Assembly (NCBI GenBank): GCA_003255065.1
Contig: QAOA01008473.1
Span: 1,239,114-1,303,113 of the forward strand
Direction: 5' to 3'
DNA length: 64,000 bases
DNA from: Cercis canadensis
Taxonomy: Eukaryota; Streptophyta; Magnoliopsida; Fabales; Fabaceae
Positions 1-11,300 of the stretch are shown here, piece after piece; within the stretch, counting starts at the first letter, position 1, and each line of letters starts with the position of its first letter. Below the pieces are notes generated by a model. It was not told where the DNA came from and did no database searches. It was given only the letters and a program-made list of their open reading frames with translations. The position numbers were made by a program, and so were the translations under genes.

Positions 1-347
1 TTGTTAAATGCTAATGTTCCACCCTGCAAGCTTTCTTGGCAGAGCACAAGCTTCTGCTAGCAACTTGAATAGAATGCATAAGTAATTACTCATCTTGCTG
101 GGGTTGATACTAGCAGCAACAGCAACAAGAGAACGTCTCTGCTCTGCTATTGATGATGTGGCTTCCATTTTCTAGAGATATGGGAATTTATTTAGCAAGT
201 CACAAGTGTGTTCATATTGTTCAAAAATACTAATCCCTTATTTTTCTGCTATTTCCTTTTGATCTCATAGTAGTTTAAATTAATTTCCTGTATTTTTCTC
301 TTATGTTTAGTATTTGTTTTTGTGCCAGTTATTTATTTGGCTTAGCA

Positions 348-554
348 AATCATGGGTCAATTGAAAATACAAGGAAGATGAAGATTATCCCATTCTGCAA
401 TGCTGGAAGTTTTTTGCTGCCATAGATGCTGCAATTTTTTTTTTTTTTTTNAATCATGGATCAATTGAAAATACAAGGAAGATGAAGATTATCCCATTCT
501 GCAATGCTGGAAGTTTTTTGCTGCCATAGATGCTGCAAATTTTTTTTTTTTTTT
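348..554. repeat. 103-bp direct duplication on both sides of a single N
   Basis: Bases 348-450 and 452-554 are nearly identical, with one substitution near the start and a small difference in the A/T run at the end. The only thing between them is the N at 451. Both copies end in a long T run. This looks like two contigs that overlap but were joined end to end with a placeholder N, rather than a biological tandem duplication. Confidence 0.85.
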
Positions 555-582
555 CTATTCTTATTTCTTGCATGTATTTCAG

Positions 583-704
583 TCAAAAGAAGTACCAAAG
601 GTGTGGACCCCATTGAGTCTCTTTGCCAAATTTATGAAACTCCAGAAGATGAGTTGAAAAAAACAATAGAGAAGATCAATAAATTAATTGGAGATATATT
701 GTGA
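583..704 (+). CDS. Possible 3'-terminal exon of an unidentified gene
   Basis: A good acceptor (pyrimidine-rich tract, then TTTCAG at 577-582) is followed by an open frame ending in TGA at 702-704. It encodes about 40 residues, including [16 protein letters not shown] and [10 protein letters not shown], which would form an acidic/lysine-rich amphipathic tail. I do not recognise the family. The upstream exons are either off the window or scrambled by the duplication at 348-554. It could also be a chance ORF; the coding-like composition and the acceptor are the only support. Confidence 0.3.
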
Positions 705-1889
705 GTTTGTTTCTAAACCGAGGATGTGTTTAGATTGAAGGCGTATTTCATTACTTTTTAGCTTCATTCTGGATAGAAAGAACTGGTTGAAAGAGATGTA
801 TATTATTAGAAAAACGTGAAGGAGGAATCCATTATATATGAGGGTGCAACATGTATTCCGATGATTAATCACATTGACAAAATGGAATAGGGGATTGGAC
901 CCACCATTCCACTTGAAACAAAATCTAAGATTTTCCAAACATTCTGGTAAATATCGATTGTTTAAATCTAAGATTTTCTAAACATGCTCAAAGAATTGTT
1001 CTTTTTGACACATACAAAACATTCTGTGTGTGACTAGGTTCCTGTCGCTGTCCTTTTAACAAGTTACATTATAGCACTTTTTCCCATGATTATCTTATTT
1101 ACAGAAGTTAGAACCAAATATCCTCTTCTAGCCCTACAATAAATGTAAGAAGACCAGACCAATAGATAGGAGTGACGAAAGAATAACTTACACAAATAGT
1201 TTCAGCTTTATCATTTTATATGTCATCACTCATCAACCACCAATCCCACCTCTAAAACCAACGTCAGTTCTCCCTGAAACAAAAGAACATCTAGTGAAGA
1301 AGCATGTGATTGAAGCATATTAAAGAGAAAAAAAAATGGGGGATCAACCCTAATCCAAAATTCTAAGTGTGTATAGCTCCTGAGCGAAAATAAATAAATA
1401 AATAAATAAAAATTGATAGCATATAAATAATAGATCAAATATGCATCACTGTAATATCCATTGAATTTCAACCTCAAATGGAAGCTCCAAAACTGAATAT
1501 CATTTAAGTTAAAGAAAAATGCAATAATGCATCAACATGATGCAAGGTTGCACAAATATGCTCTTCCCAATGCACAACGCAACAAATTTTTTATTTCCAT
1601 GAGCATGAATAGAGAATTCTATACAATCTAATATTTAATTTCGCATATGCTTGTATGTAAACATGTATGCCTGCATCAGAGGTTATGCAGCTGTACTGTT
1701 TATAACTGAATCTATAACCAGAGAACAAATCTAGAGCAGCAATACATTACTGATTACATCCAGAACAGCACAATATTATGGATCAAATGCCACTGGTATT
1801 AAGCAGATTATACACGTACATATAAAAACATGTTTCTCCAGAAATTATATATGCACATTTAAATTCCAACAAAACAACAGCTCTAAGTC
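705..1889. other. AT-rich intergenic DNA, nothing recognised
   Basis: No coding signal. A short direct repeat (AAATCTAAGATTTTC) lies near 920-980. The expected last exon of the thioredoxin o gene, carrying the VPTLHFF block, should lie at the right-hand side of this stretch on the minus strand, but I could not find an intact version. Confidence 0.5.
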
Positions 1890-3578
1890 CCTTACCACAG
1901 CTGTAACATGTAACTTGCCTAAGGTGCCTTGAATTGCTTCTTGCAAAGGGGGGGGGGAACATGGCAATTTCATAACGCCACAAAGCAATAAAAAAAAACT
2001 TAAGCCACAGTAAACACATACTTTTATAAACTAACATGCAAGTATAATATATCAATTCTTTCATAATTAAATTATGGTCAAGTTCTGGTGGTCCTTATTC
2101 AATGAACATCTGCATGCTTAGTTTATAAACCGAGAAAAATAAAGTACAATTCATCACCAAGATCTTAGTCAATGAAACAAAAGATATAGGTACTTACAAG
2201 GTCCACACCAAACAGCTGTGAAATAGGGGACTGCAGGCAATGATTTATCTATAAAAGATTTTCACCAAAAAGAAGAAATCAGTTCTATATTTCCTAATAA
2301 TTAACATCGTAACATTCATGTGAAGGAAAAACTGAATCAAGAAGATAGGATATTTACACAAGCAAAGAAAAGGAATAAACCTCAAATTGCTTAGATTCAC
2401 CAGAAGAAAATCCCTTACAGACAGAAACAATAAACTTCCTAGTGGTTAAAAAGAAGTCAAAACATATACCTTGAACTTTGCCTAGGATATAACTAAACCC
2501 ATTTTTTAACAAAAATGACTCTATCAAGAATAATTCAAACAGAGGGAATCCAGACAATATAGATAGTTCAAAACGTATATTCATTCAATATTTTGCCAAA
2601 ATATCTATAGTACTTTCTGTTGCACATGTGATAGTCCACTCACATGAGTGGTGGACTTACAATTATAGGCAACCATTGCTGCAATATAATAAGACAAGTG
2701 AAGAGGCATTTTACTAAGTACTAAATTAGAAAGCTCATACACGATTCACACTCTCTAAAGACCCAACTCTTGGACACCAATTTTCTATGTAAGGCATCAA
2801 GCAACCATAATCTGGTGTATTATTAACCAAAGTGTACTTTTGAAGTTTTAGAATTAACCTTCTGCTCCACATATCATAACACAGGTAGAAACTTTGACCC
2901 ATCAACGATTAATTATTTGAATGATCCAGTTGATATTGAGGCAGAATAACCTGGTAATTAGCATACTAGATAAGCACGCCTATGTAGCATATGGCACATT
3001 TTTATCCCAATACTGCATTTTTTGCAATACCCAATTACTTATGATTGCTAACATCAATTCATACATCCAAATAATTTGTATATTAAAATATATGAATTGA
3101 TATCAAAGGCTACCTCATTCTTCCTTTTTAGGTAGTTCCAATTCGACTTTCAATAATTCCTCTTCTAACTGGACTAGTATTGTGACTTAATTCATGGGAG
3201 TTCCAAATCACAGGAGAAAAAGGAAAAAGGAGCGATGAAACGACATAGTGCTATGATATAGCTACAAAATTGAAACACCATTCACACACCCCAAGTACAA
3301 ATTAACAATCAAAGGAACAGAAGGAGACCTGAGGCAGAGCAAAGAGACCAAGAATGCTGGAATGGTGCCAAATTTGAGAGCAGTGGAGAACTGATAGCAG
3401 CGGAGGTGAAAAGGGAGGAGTTAATGGAAAATTTTGAAAGCGGAGATGGGTCTAGTGTTTTTGGGGTAGAGATCACGGTTCTGAGTGATGCCGAACGAAG
3501 GTGATTATACAGTGGGCAAAGTCTATTATCGATTACATGGCGAAAGACGGTGGAACGGAGAATCAAGCGTCTTGCCAT
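1890..3578 (-). pseudogene. Mitochondrial thioredoxin o-like gene, apparently degenerate
   Basis: Thioredoxin o is the mitochondrial disulfide reductase of plants. Exon 1 (3578-3329) starts at ATG with MARRLILRSTVFRHV and encodes a basic, Ser-rich presequence containing SLFTSAAI and SWSLCSAS, which resembles Arabidopsis TRX-o. Further minus-strand pieces with GT-AG borders are: 3185-3114 (TILVQLEEELLKVE, matching the VLVKSEEEF region); 2678-2661 (18 nt); 2230-2198 (PYFTAVWCGP, the active-site strand); and 1939-1896 (GTLGKLHVTAV). The first four pieces keep the same splice phase. Against function: TGA at 3117-3115 stops the frame in the second piece, I find no exon beginning with the second active-site Cys or the following ISPVI helix, and the final VPTLHFF block is unrecognisable. 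Identity is well supported. The pseudogene call is an inference and would fail if I have missed an exon. Confidence 0.55.
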
Positions 3579-4852
3579 TTTCGTTGTCTCTCTCCTTTGT
3601 CTGGGCAGAGTAGCGATAGCTGAAGCCCAGGGTATTTTTGAAAAAATTGATAGCATTCCTGAGTATATTATACTTGAACCAAATATAGGAATACAATTTT
3701 ATTTGGTGCACCCTAATATTTTTAGGAAAGTTAAGTGATAACTAAATATAAGAATATTAACTTTTTCAGTAATCTCATTCATGAGAATCCTATTTCCAGA
3801 AAAGTAAAGATTCAAAGCAAGTAGATAACTTATATCAAACACCACCTTTAAGTCATTCCTATCTCTTCTCGTATAGAAATCCGCTTTCAAGCTTTCCACT
3901 AGGAACGGAGTCTCAAAAAGAGCTGAAGTAAGAAAGTCAAGCAAGAAGTTTTTGGACATTAATCGGACAAGGACAAGTGTGGAGGTGCATGGTCAAAATG
4001 AAATTGATTTGATCTTGCTTTCGAGCTTCAACGAAGACTAGTAAGTAAGAGTCATTGAAGAAAAACCATGTGCGCTGGTGATATTTCTTTTTCACATTCC
4101 ATAACAAGATTATTTCCTCTACCCCTTCGATTTTCTACATCTTCAACCTCAAGTAGTAAAAATACTTCATTCCCCATGAAAGCCCTTTTACTTCTTCGCC
4201 CTTTCTTCCTCTATATAGATAGGATTAACCCATGTTTGATCCTGGTAGAGTAACAGGGGAGGGGAGCAATTGGGAAAATTTGAAGCAAGCCCAAGAAAAG
4301 AGAGAGCTTTTGCTTGATCAAAACTACCCAGAGTAGAACTAGCACGGAGGAAACCGAAGCGAAAGGGGAAAAAACAAGAGTTTGAATCGTGATTGATTTC
4401 TGCTTAGGATTAAGCTTCAGAATCAGATTGGTTCATTCGTAAAACTGAAAGCTATCTCTTTTACCTTCTCTTCAAAATCAACGAACTTTCTCTCTGGATG
4501 AGTATCTTACAATTTCCATTTAAGCACTGCGCATTTTCACGTCGAGAAATTGTGGATTTCTTGAATTCCTTTTCTTTTCTTGTGCCGTTTGCTGAAGCGA
4601 GTTCTGTTTTTGTCTCAAAGACAGGAACGAAGAGAGGGAGGGAGGGAGGAAAGGACCCTCACTTGGCTGTGATTCCTGATTCGTTCCGAAACAGAACGAA
4701 ATTTCTTCATTTTCGGTCGAAATTCCTCGACACGGTAACATTTCGATCGAAGTAGTGAATTTTCCTTTGATCAGCATTTCGTGTCGGTCTCCCACGAAAC
4801 CGAAAAATTTCGTGCGTTAACAAAATTTTGTTCCTTGCGTGTAGGAGGATAC
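3579..4852. other. Intergenic, part with a denser organelle-like texture
   Basis: No gene is recognised. From about 3960 to 4780 the base composition is less AT-rich than the flanks and the local vocabulary (for example AAGCCCAAGAAAAGAGAGAG) resembles plant mitochondrial intergenic DNA. I see no organellar gene in it, so a nuclear mitochondrial insertion is only a suspicion. Confidence 0.3.
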
Positions 4853-4855
4853 TAA

Positions 4856-5333
4856 GGCTGTGTTTTGGAGTTTGAACTAAGGCTTTGTTTTGGAGTTTGA
4901 AGTGAGGGGAAAGAAAACGAGGGAAGTGAAAAGAGAGGAAAAGAAAAAGAAAAAAAGTAAAAGGAAGGAAATTTTCTTTTTTGGATAATTAAAATAAATA
5001 AATAAAAAAAGAAAAAGAGAAAAATAAATAAAAATTTATAATTTTATAAAGTCATCATTTGTTTATAAAGTAAATATATTTAATATAAGATTTAATAATA
5101 TTATTTAAATAATATTTAAAAAAAATAAAAATGTATAAAAATATAATAGTAAATTATTATTTTTTTCTTTTTAAACTTCTCAGGATAATACAAAAATGAG
5201 ATAAAAAAAGAATACAAAAATTTGAGATTATTCTTTGATTTTTTTTTTTTAATCTTAAATTTTTAAACAAGGGAATATACATATTTACTCATTTTTTTTT
5301 ATTTTTTTTTAATTTTAACTCCCAAACAACTCA
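4856..5333. mobile_element. Tourist-like (PIF/Harbinger) MITE, decayed
   Basis: The left end reads GGCTGTGTTTTGGAGTTTGAA after TAA (4853-4855). A near-identical second start after another TAA lies at 4881, so the left end is tandemly duplicated. The right end (TTAACTCCCAAACAACTC, near 5315-5332) is an inverted version followed by TAA at 5334-5336. A purine-rich block follows the left TIR, as in the related element at 55100-55937. The TAA target duplication and the GGC..TGTTT.GGAGTT terminus fit Tourist elements. It has no coding capacity. Confidence 0.6.
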
Positions 5334-5524
5334 TAAATAAGCGGTAACCAACCCTGTCCGCTTAGAAAACTTGTTTCTCTTTATGATGAGTATGAGCATG
5401 ATGCATGATTCACATTCACAGCTACTTATTAATGATTTAGAAATCCCATTCGCCTATAGGGGCGACAAGAATGCGGTTCTGGCTTCCCTAAGACCTTATG
5501 GCCATTGCAATGATGAAAATGTAG

Positions 5525-5705
5525 GAAATATTAGTCTATGAGATAATAAAAGAAGTCGATGTGACATTAAAATGATATAAAAATTATCATCTCATCAAAT
5601 TTTGTCTTAAAAGGTGTATAAAAAAATAGATGATATGATAATTTTTGTATCAATTTGGCGCTACGTCATTTTTTTTTATTGTCACATAGCTATATCAACA
5701 CTAAA
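5525..5705. repeat. Imperfect palindrome, MITE-like foldback
   Basis: The arm at 5573-5596 (TGATATAAAAATTATCATCT) is the inverse of the arm at 5629-5653, and shorter GATGTGAC/GTCACAT blocks flank them outside. Folding gives a hairpin with a loop of about 30 nt. Target duplications were not resolved. Confidence 0.45.
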
Positions 5706-5844
5706 TTGACAGAATTATAATCGAGAAGATGGAAGAGACACAATTAAAAAAATTTTAAACTATAAGAACTCCAAAAGAAGAAGAAAAATTATAAAAACCT
5801 AATTCAAAATTTGTCCAAACTATAGAGACACGTAATACATTTAA

Positions 5845-6056
5845 CGGGGATTCTATGATACTACGTAAGTATGCTATACTACACTGACGTGGCAAGCATA
5901 CATAATTTTCATATTTTATTATATATAAAATATAATTTATTTAATTTTTTAAATAAATTTAAAAACAGTTAATTTGTACACATGTCATTCATTTATTGAT
6001 TATTTTTGTATAATATGACATACTACATAAATACTAAAAGTATTTAAGAAACCTCC
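5845..6056. mobile_element. 212-bp AT-rich MITE with a perfect 9-bp target duplication
   Basis: The sequence is flanked by an exact direct repeat TACATTTAA (5836-5844 and 6057-6065). The ends are weakly inverted (CGGGGATTCT.. against GGAGGTTTCT..). A second copy lies in the opposite orientation at 19119-19332, similar along its whole length and including the GC-richer CACTGACGTGGC core. A 9-bp duplication is typical of Mutator-like transposition. It has no ORF. Confidence 0.75.
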
Positions 6057-6191
6057 TACATTTAAACCTAAACTAACGTTTGCAATCGCAAATCTTATGC
6101 ATATGCTACCTGTCCCTCCTGTTCCTGTAACCCCTCTCACGCACTTGAAATAAACTCCTCTGCATACAAAACCTCTCGGAGTTACTTTCTA

Positions 6192-7641
6192 ATGGATCTT
6201 GTTGCCACGCCATTTCCAGGTAACAATTTTCATTCTGTTATCTTCTGTTCAGAATCAATCCCCAACTTTGTGCTTTAATATCTATTACTCATTGCAAATC
6301 GCTTTACTATAACAGTCAAAGCCAATGATTCAAAACCAAAAAGTACCCCAAAGATCAAACAAACATCAAAAACAATGATGGGTGAACCCCAAATTTGCAG
6401 GTAATCTGTTCAAAGTGACCAATTTTTGTCTTTAACATCAGTTTCCCTCCACAAGGCAAATTTTCTTTTGGTTTTAATTCTCTGATTTGGCCTTTCAGAC
6501 AAAAGCGGATTTTTGGTAGCGCTAGAAGCACCAAGATTCCCGAAAAAGCTGTAACGGAGAAGCCTGTGATCATCAAACCCAGAATTGTTGTTCCACTGAG
6601 ACATGCGAAATCAAGCCGCACCGCAATCAAGCTTGTAACAGAGGCAAAGGCCATTGATAAGAAAGCTTCTAGTCCCGCATTCAATAAGAAAAATGAGGCC
6701 TTTCCAAAAGGAGGGGCAGAAAAAACATCAAAAAACTCTAATGAGAAGGATTGTGCAGAGGCACAAACCCCTTTGGAGTCCCTTTTCAGAACCAAGTCTA
6801 CAGTTTCAGCCACGCCTTACTATAGTGCAGTGAATTGCAGCAAATGCCGCTTTGATCTGTTTGAGACATCAACTAATTGGGTTGCACAAATAAAATTGGC
6901 TGAGTCTGTGGGCAAGCATTTCGTGCCACTTGAGTTTTTCCGACTTGCATTCCAATCCCAGGCTGAGGTTTGCACAGCTTTCCATGTAGTTACTTTAAAT
7001 TATGTTTTCTCACTCTCTGCTTCACAGAAACATCTACTAATAAACTCTCCAATTTCACCAAATTTAGCAACCGGTAAAATCATATGCTAATCAATCAATT
7101 TGATTCAAGTTATTTCGCTTATGTCAGATTTTAACTTATATATCTATTGTGCCATTTTGTTGTAATGGATTATAATTAATGTTAATACCTAAAATATTCA
7201 TTACCCATTGCTACAGTAAGAAAACAAAATTACCCTGCTAAGGTATACATTTTACTTTATAGTCTCTTCAAACCATACAGAGAGGGAAGTCTCTTTTACG
7301 CTTTCTTCTTGCTAGGGGTCTCCTCTCACTCTATAACCGACTTTGCCGGAGCTCCGGCCTTCCCTGACCGTCATTCTCTCTTTTACAGGTTGCCGACCTC
7401 TAACTCAGGCAACGACAATTAACGAGTGCTGTAATATGAAATGTCTGCTTATGATCTTTAATGTTATATTTGGCATGTTATGTAGCCTATTAGGAACCTA
7501 CGCATTGAGCTTAAAAGTTATCTATCAAGGCATCGGTATCTGTCTGAGCAGAAGGAATGGAGAGAAGTTGCTCTCAGGTATGGACTATTGAAGGTTGAAA
7601 GCAACACAGACACTGAATACGACAGCGTTTTGTGTCTGTGA
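6192..7641 (+). CDS. Plant-specific protein of unknown function, one-base frameshift in exon 2
   Basis: Three exons: 6192-6219 (MDLVATPFP), 6401-6967 and 7486-7641, all with GT-AG borders. Exon 2 encodes a basic, Lys-rich region, then the conserved block NWVAQIKLAESVGKH and EFFRLAFQSQAE. Exon 3 encodes IRNLRIELKSYLSRH and EWREVALRYGLLKVES before TGA. I recognise the block as a conserved plant family but know no function for it. As written, exon 2 reads NLFKVTNF, then stops at TAA. Removing one T from the TTTTT at 6423-6427 would restore one open frame of about 249 residues through all three exons. The larger part of exon 2 contains no ATG, so it can only be translated from exon 1. Either the gene is broken or the T run is miscounted. 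Confidence 0.7.
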
Positions 7642-7792
7642 AAGTGGATGCTGAATCTTGCTAACATGGACAATTGAGAAACCGAAGGTGTGTGGGGACT
7701 GGGAGGGACAACTTGGCATTCAGCACTTGTTTTCATGGTTGCGTGGTCAATATTTTGGAAGATCGCAGAATAAAATAAAATTTTCAAAAGAT

Positions 7793-7864
7793 GGGGCATT
7801 CCGAGAATTGAACTCGGGACCTCTCGCACCCTAAGCGAGAATCATACCACTAGACCAAATGCCC
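7793..7864 (-). tRNA. tRNA-Pro (anticodon AGG)
   Basis: Read on the minus strand this is a 72-nt cloverleaf. The acceptor stem GGGCATT pairs with AATGCCC. The D arm contains TGGTCTAGTGG (A box). The anticodon stem CTCGC/GCGAG closes the loop TTAGGGT, giving AGG. The T arm contains GAGTTCAATTCTC (B box), and C is the discriminator. There is no intron and CCA is not encoded. Downstream on the minus strand are TTTT tracts suited to RNA polymerase III termination. It is structurally intact. Confidence 0.96.
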
Positions 7865-8387
7865 AAGATGAAAGTTTTACTTACTATTTTGTAATTTGAA
7901 TTCTTGGACAAGAAAAATTGTCTGCTGAAAATGAGATAATGCAAAGTCATACCACGTGACCGTGCATGTTGGACCTTAATGCTACCTTATAGTCTTCCAA
8001 TATTTTAATGAGATAGTGCAAAGTCATCCAGCGGCAATCTCACGCGAAACAACTAGTCTACTACGAGACTCTTAATGAAGCACTTAATTTTCTGCAACTG
8101 CAATCCGTAGCTAGCTTGCTGTATAAGTCAAATCATAAGTGTAAAACCTCATTTAATGTACTTAACTTTTTGGTATTGGACCATGTCAAATTAGAGGGAA
8201 TAGGACCTTCACTGGGTGCAATGCAACTTAATGACTTGGAAGTGGTCAAGGTCATTAATTGCAGAATTTCTGAGCACTTGATCACCACACTCTTCTTCTC
8301 TTGATTCTTCTCCTACATCTTATTTATTTGCTTCACATGCATCTGATTACTGATCACATTAAACTTTCACTAAGGAAGTTGGTAAAT
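7865..8387. promoter_or_regulatory. Spacer and presumed promoter/leader of the MLO-like gene
   Basis: It lies between the 5' end of the minus-strand tRNA-Pro and the MLO start codon, so the two are divergent. No TATA box could be assigned with confidence. A short open frame runs into the MLO start, but the conserved family N-terminus (MGAGEG..LQDTPTWALA) begins at 8388. Confidence 0.35.
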
Positions 8388-11300
8388 ATGGGAGCCGGAG
8401 AAGGAGTAACCAGTTTTCGCTCTCTGCAAGACACACCAACCTGGGCTTTGGCAACTGTTTGCTTTGTTATCATCTCCATCTCAATTTTCATCGACCATTT
8501 GATCCATCTTGTATGCAATGTAAGTATATAGAATTGTAGAAATGAAAAAAAGTAAACCTATAAACAAGCATTGTATACCCTTTTTCTATGCAAAAGAAGC
8601 TCATACTGTTTGCAATATGGCTTATCAAATAAGCAGAGCAAGACACATCCATAGTGCAAATACAATGAAGATTAATTGGACTATGGATGAAGTTGTGTTT
8701 ATCTTGAGCTCATTGTAATCGCACCCAAATGTGTGGTTTTTCTCATGTTTGCAGTGTCTTAAAAGGCATAGACACATAGCATTGTTTGAGGCTGCGCAAA
8801 AGCTTAAATCAGGTAGCTTTCAACAACAATTCTTGTTTGGAATGAGTCTCCTTAATAGTAGTTTTATAAATGGAACACTGGTTTATTTATTTATTTCTAT
8901 TTTGCAGGGTTGATGATCTTAGGTTTCATGTCACTCTTATTGACAGTGATTCAAAGACGGGTTGCCAAAATTTGCATACCCGCAAAAATGGCCTACTCCA
9001 TGACTCCTTGTCGTAAAAGAGTACTAGCAATAGAGCACATGTTGAAAGAAAGAAGATTGGGAGCGGCTGATAAAACTAGTGTGGTTGGCCATTGTGAATC
9101 CCAGGTATAATTCATCTGTCAGTATCAATTACTTGCTTACCAATTACCACTATGCTATATATATAACTTCTGAAGAAACAGAGCAGACTTTTCAAGAGGG
9201 ATGGGTTCTGTAACTCTGTTTTCTCTATTGCATATGACTCTTTGATGGGTAATTTAGGAATGCTGCTCTTTTTAATTTTCAGGGAAAGACCTCTTTAATC
9301 TCAGAAGAAGGGATGAATCAGCTGAGCATTTTCTTCTTTGTGTTGGCAGTTATGCAGATCGTTTACAGTGTTCTCACCATGGCTCTAGCAAGAGCTAAGG
9401 TACATGGAATTTCCTATAATTTTAGAATAAATATTATATCTTTGTTAATTTTCAATTTCCAACTAAATTACTTAATTTGTAATTCTATCCTTGTCATTTA
9501 TATATATTCTTATTATGGGAATCGAATACTGTTTTGTTTGCAGATGAGGCGCTGGAAATCTTGGGAGAAAGAAACTCGAACATTGGAATACCAAGTTGCT
9601 AATGGTAAATAGCTATGTTCTCAGTTAAATGATGAAAATTTTTAGGACGTGAGTCTCGTTTACTTAAGTGAAAACCATTTATTTTTACTGATAATTCTCC
9701 AATTCAGATCCTAATCGATTCAGATTTACAAGACAAACAACATTTGGACGTCGACACACCATTTCTTGCACACATACTTCCCTTGAATTATGGACCGTGA
9801 GTTCATTTATTTTTCCTTTATTCTTATAATCTTATTGCATCCTAGCATTTTTTTCCCTTTCTTTCCACTTTGAAAGTTATTAAGTAAATTGCGAACATAT
9901 ATATCTCACTCTCTAACCTTAATTTGCTTAAAATGGAATAGAAATGCTTCTTCCGGCAATTCTTTCATTCAGTGGCAAAAGTTGACTATCTCACTCTTCG
10001 CCATGGTTTTATATCGGTTAGTTAAGTTTCTTTTTACGCTAATCACTGAAATAAGAATTTACTCGTGTCTTATGAGCACTCATGATTAAAATAAATACTA
10101 TGATTGTAGGCTCATTTATCAGATAAGTTGTATTTTAATTTTCAAAAGTACATCGAAAGGTCGCTAGAAGATGACTTCAAAGTTGTAGTTGGCATCAGGT
10201 TATGTCCTATACTAACTATATTTTGTCTTTTTTTTTTTTACCATGATGTCCTATCCTAACTGGCACTTAATTTTATGCCTATTTTTTCACCTAACATTGA
10301 TTACATTTTGTTTTCTTATTTGGCTTTATGAGATATGTAATCTAATGATATCATAACTCATTTTTAATATATCTCTTCTGATTATGAGATTATTCAGGCC
10401 TTTTATGTGGATTGTGGTAGTTATTTTCATGCTCCTGGCCGTCCATGGTGAGCATGCTTGCATGAATCCCCTTAATTAATTAATTACTCTCTCTCTCTCT
10501 AATTAATTATTTAGCTGTTGCTAGTTTTCTTATCTGACTTGCAGGTTGGCAAGTATACCTCTGGGTATCACTTCTCCCACCAGCGGTATGGTTTAAAATC
10601 CATCCAATAGACGTTAATTTTTTTGAAAAAAAAAAAGAATCTTTGCATAATTATATTAAGCTTGTATATATAACTTCTGCTGATTGCAGATAGTGCTTGT
10701 TCTTGGAACCAAAATGGAAGTGATAGTAGCAAAGATGGCTCTTCAACTCAAAGAACAAAATGATATTACTAAAGGAGCCCTCTTGGTGCAACCAAATGAT
10801 GATTTCTTCTGGTTTGGTCACCCAAAACTCATATTAACTCTTATACACTTCACTTTGTTTTTGGTACGTAAAATTCCCCTCATTTAACTCTTACCTAACT
10901 ATGATAATTAATAAACAATATTAGCTAATCAGTAACTCTTCAGTAACCTAATGATCTTTGAAATTACTATCTTTCTTTTCTCCCAGAATGCCTTTGAGGT
11001 AGCATTCTTCATTTGGGTCACGGTATTATTTCCTTTCCTTCATTCATGTTCTTCGGTGTCGATGTAATTCGCGTGGGAAAAATGCTGAACTGTGTTAACT
11101 ATTTGTAAATTCTCAGTTAAAATTCGGGATAGAGTCTTGCTATCATGAAGATATATATTAAAATCATCATAATCCGGGTGGTAATAGCGTGAGTACAGAT
11201 AATTTCCGTTCTTCCCCTTTAATTTGACAATTTCATCTGGTATCATCAAACTAACATGAGTCATGACATGACCCATAAGTAAATAAGAAACTAACATTCA

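Noticed and set aside
1783..2064. 93-codon minus-strand ORF
   Set aside because: It crosses a thioredoxin o intron and the real exon 1939-1896 in a different frame, so the ORF itself is a shadow.
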